A stretch of 64,000 nucleotides of DNA from G965197405 sp965197405 (GTDB lineage Bacteria; Chloroflexota; Dehalococcoidia; Lucifugimonadales; JAGWBF01). A program made the translations under genes and the position numbers. Below are positions 57,246-64,000 of the stretch, piece after piece (the stretch's first letter is position 1; each line of letters begins with the position of its first letter). The stretch spans positions 3,286,001 to 3,350,000 of the forward strand of contig OZ240206.1 in NCBI GenBank assembly GCA_965197405.1, read 5' to 3'. The notes under the pieces were generated by a model. That model was not told the origin of the DNA, ran no database searches, and saw only the letters and a list, made by a program, of their open reading frames with translations.

Positions 57246-57359
57246 ATCGGTCCGGCGGGTCGGTCCCGGCCCGCCGTCTCCCCACCATCTTCGCCACCTC
57301 CTTCGCTCGAACCCACCGGGCAACGGACTTTAGCCGTAAGTGGTACTCACAGAGCACTA

Positions 57360-57405
57360 CATGGATGAAATCCCCTCCGAGGGATAACGTCCGGCTCCCC
57401 CATCG
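57360..57405 (+). repeat. Partial copy of the sequence at the pre-operon palindrome
   Basis: CATGGATGAAATCCC, then one C/T change, TCCGAGGGATAA and a weaker tail to CCACACT match 43993-44046. Only the right arm of the palindrome is present. The two copies therefore bracket the whole conjugation and XRE region (about 13.4 kb apart, same orientation). Confidence 0.65.
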
Positions 57406-57496
57406 CCCACACTATCGGAAGAGCGGGCGTTCGCTGTGAGGGCGGACTTTCGCCTTTGGGGATTGAACGCCCGCAAGCGCGAGGAGAGCAGCGACC

Positions 57497-57718
57497 TTGA
57501 AAGACGCCAAGAGCACGGAAAAGCCGAAGCTCAACGACAGAGCCTCCGCAGAACTGCGCGTGGCGGCGATCAACTGCAACCCCGCGCTTGACGCCGAGGA
57601 CCGGCTGCGCCGCCTCCTATCCCTGCTTCTCCGGCACGCTGCCAGGGACAGGCGAGCCGAGGCGGTCAGGCGCTCGCTTCCCGAAGCCTTCCCTAACGAT
57701 GACGAGGGAGATGCCTAA
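57497..57718 (+). CDS. Small hypothetical protein
   Basis: 73 residues, TTG start with GAGGAG 10 bases upstream. RASAELRVAAINCNPALDAEDRLRRLLSLLLRHAARDRRAEAVRRSLPEAFPNDDEGDA is helical and charged. No family recognised. Lies between the HTH genes and the Phd/VapC pair. Confidence 0.5.
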   Translation: MKDAKSTEKPKLNDRASAELRVAAINCNPALDAEDRLRRLLSLLLRHAARDRRAEAVRRSLPEAFPNDDEGDA

Positions 57719-57751
57719 TGCACTCCTCTCAGCCCCTCACCGCTAACAACC

Positions 57752-57780
57752 TTGCTGGTTTGGTTAAGTTGTAGTATAAT
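57752..57780 (+). promoter_or_regulatory. Promoter of the Phd/VapC pair
   Basis: TTGCTG (57752-57757), 17-bp spacer, consensus TATAAT (57775-57780). A TCATGG...GTCATGA imperfect inverted repeat follows (about 57785-57806) and could be the antitoxin operator. Confidence 0.7.
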
Positions 57781-57823
57781 AGGTCATCATGGTCACTTAG
57801 TCATGAAATTGGAGGTGTGACTG

Positions 57824-58126
57824 ATGGTGAAGAGAGTGAGCGTAGCGCAGGCGAAAGCCCAGCTTTCGGCTATAGCTTCAGAGGTAGCCTATGGAGGGCC
57901 GAACGTCATCATTGAGCGTCGAAGTAAGCCATGGGTTGCATTGGTAAGGGTCGCCGATCTGGAATACTTGGAACGGGCTCGGGCGACTTCGGCGCGGCCC
58001 CAGGGAGCCCTCGCTCTGGCGGGCGCTTGGCGGGAAATCAGCGACGAAGACGTGGAGTCCCTGGTAGAGGAGATTTACACTGAGCGGAACAACGACTTGG
58101 GACGCCCGGTAGAACTCGACGTCTGA
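57824..58126 (+). CDS. Phd/YefM-family antitoxin
   Basis: 100 residues, ATG behind TTGGAGG. MVKRVSVAQAKAQLSAIASEVAYGGPNVIIERRSKPWVALVRVADLEYLERA is the Phd/YefM DNA-binding fold (V-x-x-A-K-x-x-L...G-x-x-V-x-I-x-x-x-G/S-K-P). The C-terminal stretch (REISDEDVESLVEEIYTERNNDLGRPVELD) would wrap the toxin. The stop overlaps the toxin start by one base. It neutralises the PIN toxin and represses its own operon. Confidence 0.88.
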   Translation: MVKRVSVAQAKAQLSAIASEVAYGGPNVIIERRSKPWVALVRVADLEYLERARATSARPQGALALAGAWREISDEDVESLVEEIYTERNNDLGRPVELDV

Positions 58127-58530
58127 TGTACCTCCTGGACACGGACACCCTGAGCAACCTTGCTAAACGCACCCCCTCCACTGCATTGGTCGCCAAGCTG
58201 GCTTCAGTGCCTCCGGAAGACCAGTTCACATCCAGCATCACCCTGGGAGAACTGATCTATGGGGCACATCGGCTGCGAACACATACAAGTCTCTTCTTGG
58301 ATCGGCTTGAAAATGCTCTTCTACCGAATCTGCCGGTGCTCCCCTTTGATTCTGCCGCAGCGCGTCGTTACGGTGAGGTGAGGGCGGAGTTGGAGCGCCG
58401 GGGGACGCCCCTTGGTGAGGCAGACCTCAGAATTGGGGCGATCGCGCTATCCCGCGGCCTGACGGTAGTCACGGGAAACATTCGGCATTTCCAGCGAATT
58501 CCCGACCTACCGGTGGAGAATTGGCTGTAA
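58126..58530 (+). CDS. vapC: VapC-type PIN-domain toxin
   Basis: 134 residues. PIN acidic residues: D5 in YLLDTDTLSNL, E in SSITLGELIYGAHR, D in PLGEADLRIGAIAL; the end TVVTGNIRHFQRIPDLPVENWL is typical of VapC. It is expected to cleave RNA (often tRNA) when released from its antitoxin. Directly coupled to the Phd-like antitoxin gene. An IS5-type element inserted about 25 bp after the stop. Confidence 0.9.
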   Translation: MYLLDTDTLSNLAKRTPSTALVAKLASVPPEDQFTSSITLGELIYGAHRLRTHTSLFLDRLENALLPNLPVLPFDSAAARRYGEVRAELERRGTPLGEADLRIGAIALSRGLTVVTGNIRHFQRIPDLPVENWL

Positions 58531-58560
58531 GCGTGATTGATTGAAGCGAACGGAACTTAG

Positions 58561-59483
58561 TAACTATCTCAAATTGTGGCGTAGAGACGGGATCGAGGGG
58601 CACCATCCGAGTTAAGATGGGGTAAACACAGTAGGGTGGTGGATGATGGGAAAGGCCGAGACATTGGCGACGATCTGGGAGATTCCGGGCCATCTCTGGG
58701 AGCAGATTCATCCCGTAATTCTGGAATTGGACCCGCCCAAGGCCACGGGCCACCAACGCGTGGCCCCCAGACGGATGCTGGAGGGCATCATTTTCCGGAT
58801 GCGCAGCGGCTGCCAGTGGAACCGCCTGCCGAAGGAATTGGGGGATGACAGCACCATCCACCGGACCTTCCAGCGCTGGGTGGAGTTGGGCGTGCTGGAG
58901 AGAATCTGGTCCGTCCTGGTTGAAGAATGCCAGGAGTTGGGCGGGGTGAACTGGGAATGGCAGTCGGCGGATTGCGCCATGGGTAAAGCGCTGTTTGGGG
59001 GGGCGCGATTGGCCCCAACCCCACGGACCGGGCCAAGGCAGGCAGCAAGCGGAGTGTTCTGGTTGAGGGGAGCGGAGGCCCCCTGAGCGTGGTGGTTGCC
59101 GGAGCCAACGTTCACGACACCAAGCTGCTGCGGCAGACACCGGAGGACATCGTCGTGGCCCGCCCTGGCGGTCCTGGGAAATCCCCAGAGAACTTGTGCC
59201 CGGATAAGGGATATGACAACCCCACGGGCCGAGCCGCGGCGGCTGACGGGGGATACCGGGCGCACATTCGACGCATAGGGGAGGAGAAACTGGACGCCAG
59301 CGGGGTGAAACGCTATCCGGCCCGGCGGTGGGTGGTGGAGCGCACCTTGGCCTGGCCGTCCAAGTGCCGGGCGATTCTGGTTCGCTATGACAAAAAGGTG
59401 TCCAACTACGTGGGCCTGATTCAACTGGCGTGCGCCCTGCTCTGGTACCGCCGTCTGCACCGACTGCTGTTTTGAGATAGTTT
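58561..59483 (+). mobile_element. IS5-type insertion sequence with CTTAG flanks
   Basis: Ends TAACTATCTCAAA (58561-58573) and TTTGAGATAGTTT (59471-59483) are inverted repeats with one mismatch. CTTAG occurs directly outside both (58556-58560, 59484-59488), consistent with a TTAG-type target duplication. Length 923 bp. Confidence 0.8.
58643..59475 (+). CDS. IS5-family transposase in two frames
   Basis: Frame 1 (58643-59086) encodes the N-terminal part (TIWEIPGHLWEQIHPVILEL...MLEGIIFRMRSGCQWNRLPKELGDDSTIHRTFQRW...WEWQSADCAMGKALFGG). Frame 2 (sensible from about 59000 to 59475) continues with GPLSVVVAGANVHDTKLL, LCPDKGYDNP and RRWVVERTLAWPSKCRAILVRYDKK, carrying the second D and the E of the DDE triad. 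The frame changes by -1 at TTTGGGGGGGCG (about 58995-59005), a G7 slip run, which may be programmed frameshifting. Confidence 0.8.
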
Positions 59484-59635
59484 CTTAGTTGAATAAGAGC
59501 CGGGGTCGGGAGAGAATGCCGTATGGCGGCATCATGAAGGCGTCCCGGTGGATGCAGTGGCATCGTACTGCTAGCAGACCCGCTCCCGACAGGAGGCGGT
59601 CTGCTTGGTTTCTGAGCAGACGGAAGGAGGCAATC

Positions 59636-61240
59636 ATGGCCGAAATGGACTTGCATCAGCGGATGAATGGACGCAGGGCGGCCATCTACGCCCGCGTCTC
59701 GGACAAGAGCCAGGACACAGAGGACAAGACCTCCATCTCCGAGCAGACCTCCGACATGGAGGCCCACTGCGAGAGCAAGGGGCTGACCATCGTCGCCCGC
59801 TACCAGGAGGTGGGCAGAGGATGGTCGAAGAAGCGCCCGGAGTTCCAGAGGATGCTGGCCGACGCCAGACAGGGACGCTTCGACACCATCGTCTGCTGGA
59901 AGTCCGACCGGCTCAGCCGGGGCATGTACCCCGCCGCCGCCCTCATGGAGGTGGTCGAGGCCCACCAGATACGGCTGGAAGCGGTCATGGACGCCATCGC
60001 CATGAAGACCTTCGGCCTCATGGCGGCGATTGGGAAGATTGAGCTTGACAACTTCAGAGAGCGCGCCTCAATGGGCAAGCGCGGGGCAGCTAAACGGGGT
60101 CGAATACCAACCAGCCAGGTTCCCTATGGATATCTGATTGGCGAAGACGGCACGCCCCAGGTAGACGAGGAAGAAGCGCAGGTCGTCAGACGCATCTACC
60201 ATCACTACGTCCACGACGGCATGGGCGCTCGCGCTATCGCTCGACTACTTGAAGAAGACGACGTTCCTCCGGGCACGCCGGGCAAGCGGTGGCATGACTC
60301 TCAGGTGCAGCGCATCCTCCGGAATGAGACATACAAGGGCACCTGGTGGTATGGCAAGGCTCGCTACGTCTCGACTGAGGACGGGACCAGAGTTTACCAG
60401 CAACCCGAGGATACGTGGGTTGGAGTCCCGTTCCCGCCTCTGGTGGACGATGAAACGTGGGAGCGAGTTCAGAATCTCAGGAAGCAGCGGTGGACGCCTT
60501 CCAAGCGCAACACCAGGGAATTCTATCTCCTACAGTACATGGTCAGGTGCGCGGAGTGCGGGATGCTTTTCGGCTGCCGCACGACCAGACGTCAAACGGT
60601 CAGGTACAACGGCAAAGCCTATAAGTATGACCTGAATCCTCCCCGCCGATACTACCGTTGCTATGGGCATCAGAAGTTTCGCCTCCAATGCCGTGACAGG
60701 TCCTATATCAGGGCCGAGCTGCTGGAAGAGCTGGTATGGAGCCAGGTCAAGAGGGTCGTGCAGGACAGTGACCTTCTCGTCGCCGGCATCGACGCCCTGG
60801 ATGACCGCGAAGACGCTGGGCTTGCGGAGCAGATCGCAAGGTCGGAGCGCGACCTTGAGAACATTCAGTTGGAAGAGGATCGGGCGATAAGGTTGTATGT
60901 GTCGGGCAAGATCACCGAGAAGCAGCTTGACCACCAGCGCAGGTTCATCACCGAACGGCTGGAAAACCTGCGGGCGAAGCTGGAAGACTATCGCATGCGA
61001 GAATCGGCTGAGGTGGATCGGCGTGCGCTGCTGGAGTACGTTGTCGACTGGTCTGGGAGGGTCGGAGACCGTCTCGACAACCTGCCCCCACAGGAGCGAA
61101 GGGAGATGTTGCAGCTTCTCCTCGACAGGGTGGTGATCGACCGGGACAATAACGTTGTCATTACGCTTGGCATCCCCACCGACGATTTAGTCGCAACTGC
61201 GAGCCCTGAACCAGGGTTCCCGTGTAAGCCTCGTTCTTGA
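59636..61240 (+). CDS. Large serine recombinase C (intact catalytic part)
   Basis: 534 residues from ATG 59636 behind GGAAGGAGG. S22 in AAIYARVSDKSQDTEDKTSISEQ is the nucleophile; WKSDRLSRGMYPAAALMEVVEAH and MKTFGLMAAIGKIELDNFRERASMGKRG complete the resolvase domain. The recombinase domain has PYGYLIGEDGTPQVDEEEAQVVRRIY and HDSQVQRILRNETYKGTW. The zinc ribbon is CAECGMLFGC...CYGHQKFRLQC, followed by a coiled coil. The C-terminus (VVITLGIPTDDLVATASPEPGFPCKPRS) ends in sequence derived from the recombinase relic at 61204. Close paralogue on the opposite strand at 63319. Confidence 0.88.
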   Translation: MAEMDLHQRMNGRRAAIYARVSDKSQDTEDKTSISEQTSDMEAHCESKGLTIVARYQEVGRGWSKKRPEFQRMLADARQGRFDTIVCWKSDRLSRGMYPAAALMEVVEAHQIRLEAVMDAIAMKTFGLMAAIGKIELDNFRERASMGKRGAAKRGRIPTSQVPYGYLIGEDGTPQVDEEEAQVVRRIYHHYVHDGMGARAIARLLEEDDVPPGTPGKRWHDSQVQRILRNETYKGTWWYGKARYVSTEDGTRVYQQPEDTWVGVPFPPLVDDETWERVQNLRKQRWTPSKRNTREFYLLQYMVRCAECGMLFGCRTTRRQTVRYNGKAYKYDLNPPRRYYRCYGHQKFRLQCRDRSYIRAELLEELVWSQVKRVVQDSDLLVAGIDALDDREDAGLAEQIARSERDLENIQLEEDRAIRLYVSGKITEKQLDHQRRFITERLENLRAKLEDYRMRESAEVDRRALLEYVVDWSGRVGDRLDNLPPQERREMLQLLLDRVVIDRDNNVVITLGIPTDDLVATASPEPGFPCKPRS

Positions 61241-61697
61241 GGATGATGTGGACGCCGTTCTTGGACCAGAGCCTGCCGGTGGGGTTGGCGATGCCCTCGT
61301 CGTTGAGGGTCCGGGTGATGTCCAGGATGCCCCGGCCAGCCTCGGCCATCCCGAAGATGCGCTCCACAACGGGCGCGGTGGCAGGATCAGGTTCGAGGGA
61401 GGGGCGCTTCTTGGCCCCGTCCTGTACCATGACCTTGCTGAAGCCGTAGGGAACCCTGCTGGCGACCCAGAAGCCGCGGGAGGCGGCTTCCCTCATGCCC
61501 CGGACGACTTCTTGGGCAAGATTTTCGCTGTAGAATTCGTCCACGCTCTCGATGATGCCCTCAAGCAGCCTGCCGGTGGCGGAGTCGTCGGCCTGCTCGG
61601 TGATGGAGACCACGCGGATGCCCCGCCTGCGCAGCATGGACTTGAAGGCGACGGCGTGCTCCCGCTTCCTGGTGAAGCGGCTGAACTTCCAGACCAA
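61204..61697 (-). pseudogene. Middle fragment of another serine recombinase
   Basis: Starts at ILVWKFSRFTRKREHAVAFKSMLRRRGIRVVSITEQ and ends at HIILKNEAYTGTLVQGSQLRLN. It corresponds to residues about 82-240 of the 23032 recombinase and lacks the catalytic serine, zinc ribbon and coiled coil. The missing C-terminal part of a similar gene is found at 24519-25466. It lies exactly between the 3' ends of two intact recombinase genes, flanked by related TTAGWCGCAACTGCGA sequences (61187-61202 and 61704-61719). Confidence 0.8.
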
Positions 61698-63319
61698 GAT
61701 TTGTTAGACGCAACTGCGACGTAATCAGGCTCAGGGGAATCGGGTTCAGGAGAATCAGGGTCTGAGGAATCATCGTCGATGGGTATAGCCAGCGTGATGT
61801 CCACGTTGTTGTCCCTGTCGATGACGACCTGCTCCACGACCATCTGGAGAAGCTCCTTGCGCTGCACATCGGTCAGCTCGTCGATGCCCTGGCCGACGTT
61901 CCTCGCCCACGTCAGGACAGTCTCCATCAGCCGCCGCTTCTCAGTTCCGCTCGCCTCCCGTGCCCGGTAGTCGTCCAGCTTCGCCCTGGCGCTCTCAAGC
62001 CGCTCGGTGATGAACTTGCGCTGATGGTCGAGCTGGGCTTCGGTGATCTTCCCTGATACGAACAGCCTGATGGCGCGGTCCTCTTCCATCTGGATGCTCC
62101 GCAGGTCTCGCTCGGCCTGAGCGATCTCCTCCTCCATCCCGCCTCCCTCCTGGGAATCGAGAGTGTCGATACCGGCGACGATCAGGTCGGGGTTCTGAAG
62201 CACCCGCTTGACCTCGCTCCATATCGGCTCCTCCAACCGCTCGGCCCTGATGTAGTGACGCTCCCGGCAGCGCAGGCGCAGGCTCTGCATCCCGTTGCAC
62301 TTGTAGTATCGGCGAGGAGTGGGAAGGTCGTACCGGTACTTCTTGCCGTTGCGAACGTTGGTGGTCCTCCAGGTGGACTTGGCATGGAAGTTGTGGCCGC
62401 ACTCGGCGCATTTCAGCAGGTGCTGCAACAGGTAGAGCACCTTCGTGTTCCTCCCGGCCGTCCTGCTCCGCTGCTTCTTCAGCTTCTGCGCCCGTTCCCA
62501 GGTCTCCTCGTCCACCAGCGACGAGACCGGGACCTCTATCCAGGTGTCCCTCGGCTGGTCGTAGGACTTCGTCCCGTCCTCGGTGGAGATGTGACGCTCC
62601 TTTCCGTAGACCCACGTGCCCGTGTAGGTGGCATTCGCCAGAACGTAATGGATGTAGGACTGACGCCACAGCAGCTTGCCGGTCTGGGTGGGGATTCCCT
62701 CGTCGGTCAGCCGCACGGCAATCGAGGGGGACCCCATCCCCTCATTGACGTACATGTCGAAGATGCGGCGGACGACCTCCGCCTGCTCCTCAACCACCTC
62801 GGGCCTGCCGTCGTCTCCGATGCGGTATCCGTAGGGGAGGCCGCCGGTGGGCACCCGTCCCTGCTTGGCCGTCCCACGCTTGCCCAGGGTGGACCGCTCC
62901 CGGAAGTTGTCCAGCTCTATCTTGCCGATGGCCGCCATGAGTCCGAAGGTCTTCATGTCGATGGCGTCCATGACGGCTTCCAGCCGTATCTGGTGGGCCT
63001 CGACGACCTCCATGAGGGCGGCGGCGGGGTACATGCCCCGGCTGAGCCGGTCGGACTTCCAGCAGACGATGGTGTCGAAGCGTCCCTTCCTGGCGTCGGC
63101 CAGCATCCTTTGGAACTCGGGCCGCTTCTTGGACCAGCCCCTGCCCACCTCCTGGTAGCGGGCGGTGATGGTCAGCCCTTTGCTCTCGCAGTAGGCTTCC
63201 ATCTCGCCTGTCTGCTCGGAGATGGATGTCTTGTCCTCCCCGTCCTGGCTCTTGTCCGACACGCGGGCGTAGATGGCCGCCCGGTTCCCCTCCGTCTTTC
63301 TATAGGTGGTCTTAGCCAT
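61493..63319 (-). CDS. Large serine recombinase D with replaced C-terminus
   Basis: 608 residues from ATG 63319, behind GGAGGAGTG. S21 in AAIYARVSDKSQDGEDKTSISEQ is the nucleophile; the N-terminal 300 residues are close to recombinase C (WKSDRLSRGMYPAAALMEVV, MKTFGLMAAIGKIELDNFRERSTLGKRG). The recombinase part has PYGYRIGDDGRPEVVEEQAEVVRRIF, and the zinc ribbon CAECGHNFHA...CNGMQSLRLRC. The natural end is near PDSPEPDYVAVAS (about 61711); after this the frame enters the relic and continues about 70 non-homologous residues (NKSWSGSSAASPGSG...). The tail is therefore an artefact of the insertion. Confidence 0.85.
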   Translation of the reverse strand: MAKTTYRKTEGNRAAIYARVSDKSQDGEDKTSISEQTGEMEAYCESKGLTITARYQEVGRGWSKKRPEFQRMLADARKGRFDTIVCWKSDRLSRGMYPAAALMEVVEAHQIRLEAVMDAIDMKTFGLMAAIGKIELDNFRERSTLGKRGTAKQGRVPTGGLPYGYRIGDDGRPEVVEEQAEVVRRIFDMYVNEGMGSPSIAVRLTDEGIPTQTGKLLWRQSYIHYVLANATYTGTWVYGKERHISTEDGTKSYDQPRDTWIEVPVSSLVDEETWERAQKLKKQRSRTAGRNTKVLYLLQHLLKCAECGHNFHAKSTWRTTNVRNGKKYRYDLPTPRRYYKCNGMQSLRLRCRERHYIRAERLEEPIWSEVKRVLQNPDLIVAGIDTLDSQEGGGMEEEIAQAERDLRSIQMEEDRAIRLFVSGKITEAQLDHQRKFITERLESARAKLDDYRAREASGTEKRRLMETVLTWARNVGQGIDELTDVQRKELLQMVVEQVVIDRDNNVDITLAIPIDDDSSDPDSPEPDSPEPDYVAVASNKSWSGSSAASPGSGSTPSPSSPCCAGGASAWSPSPSRPTTPPPAGCLRASSRAWTNSTAKILPKKSSGA

Positions 63320-63388
63320 CACTCCTCCTTACGTACGAACCCGCCTCCCACATGCCCGGAGCCGCTGAGCAGGTAGCCCCGTTTGGTC

Positions 63389-63775
63389 TCAGGCTACCTC
63401 GACATCAGTGAGGTCGAAGTCTCCACCCTTGAACAGGAGAGGCTCCCGGGTGGCTTCGGCAAGGGCATAGGCGAAGCAGTCGCCGAAGTTCAGTCCCGCC
63501 GGGTGGTTGCCCTTGCCGAACCTTCGCCAGGCCCTGCGCGCCGCCTGTGCCTGGTCAGGGGTGACCGGCTCCAGCTCGATCTCGGCCTCTTGCAGGAAGG
63601 AATCAAGCTCGTATCCGGCAGCGGCGCCGCTGCGACTTTCGAGGACGATGGTCGTTTCCAGGAGAGTGGCGGCGGACATGCGGCGGGAAGATGCCGTCGT
63701 GATGGCCGATGCAAAGCGTTCCGCGTCCGGCTCGTGGAAAAGGATGGCAAGGACCGCCGACGTGTCTACAATCAC
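63389..63775 (-). CDS. vapC: VapC-type PIN-domain toxin
   Basis: 128 residues. MIVDTSAVLAILFHEPDAERFASAI (D4), SAATLLETTIVLESR (E), LNFGDCFAYALAEATREPLLFKGGDFDLTDVE (D and final D) are the PIN-domain signatures of the VapC/FitB-like group. ATG overlaps the antitoxin stop by 4 bp. Predicted ribonuclease toxin, paired with the VapB-like gene next to it. Confidence 0.9.
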   Translation of the reverse strand: MIVDTSAVLAILFHEPDAERFASAITTASSRRMSAATLLETTIVLESRSGAAAGYELDSFLQEAEIELEPVTPDQAQAARRAWRRFGKGNHPAGLNFGDCFAYALAEATREPLLFKGGDFDLTDVEVA

Positions 63776-64000
63776 TTTGGCAACCCCCGTTCGTCGTACA
63801 GGAAATCGCCGTGCTCGACGGCGGAGGGGCCGTCGCGCAACATGCTTGCGCAGCGTTTTCCGATGGCGAGAAGTCGCTGAACGCGGGCCTCGGCGCTGCG
63901 CTCGCTCCTCTCGCGCTCCAGGCGCTCCCTGAGAGCCACCGTGATCGCGCCGGTCATGGTATCACCGGTGAGTTGCGCCAGCTCGCTGGCGAGCCGGCAC
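63772..64000 (-). CDS. vapB: VapB-type antitoxin, 5' end outside window
   Basis: The frame is open to the window edge: RLASELAQLTGDTMTGAITVALRERLERERSERSAEARVQRLLAIGKRCASMLRDGPSAVEHGDFLYDERGLPK. R-LA-x-LA-x-LTG-x-(S/T)-x-T-x-AV-x-x-ALRERLER is the typical VapB/RHH N-terminal region, and YDERGLP the typical end, so the apparent ATG at 63957 is internal. Partial at its start. Partner of the VapC gene. Confidence 0.8.
   Translation of the reverse strand, partial: CRLASELAQLTGDTMTGAITVALRERLERERSERSAEARVQRLLAIGKRCASMLRDGPSAVEHGDFLYDERGLPK

Overview
The window is high-GC bacterial DNA, dense in repeats and mobile elements, with no rRNA, tRNA or housekeeping gene to fix the taxonomy. Very large fibronectin/cadherin-type surface proteins, a paired retropepsin-like/small-protein module, many IS families, short GC-rich palindromic repeats and a PrgI/VirB4/VirD4 conjugation set suggest an uncultured environmental bacterium, possibly Chloroflexota (Dehalococcoidia/SAR202-like). 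That assignment is inference only.

Layout. 1-10755: the 3' part of a giant secreted multidomain protein (+). 10.8-16.1 kb: a small HTH gene cut off by an IS1380-type element, a TPR protein, and an IS1182-type element with clear ends and a TGAC target duplication. 16.1-20.6 kb (-): first copy of a two-gene regulatory module, a four-HTH protein and an HTH/coiled-coil protein, with long repeat-rich non-coding DNA between and upstream. 20.6-23.0 kb (+): a toxin-antitoxin-like pair, a HEPN-like protein and a ribbon-helix-helix protein. 23.0-25.5 kb: a large serine recombinase facing the C-terminal relic of another. 25.6-28.8 kb (-): broken integrase and surface-protein remnants, small genes, an IS5-type element and an HTH regulator. 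28.9-36.5 kb (-): a collagen-like membrane-anchored protein and a cadherin-repeat protein. 36.7-37.9 kb (-): three overlapping genes (small conserved protein, retropepsin-like protease, S24-like peptidase). 38.4-43.7 kb (-): second copy of the regulatory module, with two extra genes and an IS630 insertion.

44.1-54.8 kb (+): a compact conjugative type IV secretion operon: secreted protein, TrbL/VirB6-like channel protein, pilin-like protein, PrgI/VirB3-like fusion, second pilin-like protein, VirB4 ATPase, VirD4-like coupling ATPase, replication-relaxation protein. 54.8-57.7 kb: an XRE/ImmA-type control region with divergent small HTH genes. 57.8-58.5 kb: a Phd/VapC toxin-antitoxin pair. 58.6-59.5 kb: an IS5-type element. 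59.6-63.3 kb: two large serine recombinases, tail to tail around a fragment of a third. 63.4-64.0 kb: a VapBC pair cut by the window end.

Taken together, about 16-64 kb reads as one or more nested integrative conjugative elements. The conjugation operon would transfer DNA, the serine recombinases would integrate and excise it, the XRE/ImmA pair and the tandem-HTH module would control it, and the surface proteins, TA systems and HEPN protein are cargo. Outer att sites could not be assigned confidently. The most unusual items are the duplicated four-HTH/HTH-coil module with its fixed-architecture repeats, the 47-bp near-perfect palindrome just before the conjugation operon, a REP-like palindrome replacing part of a transposase, and recombinase relics that break at the same codon motif.
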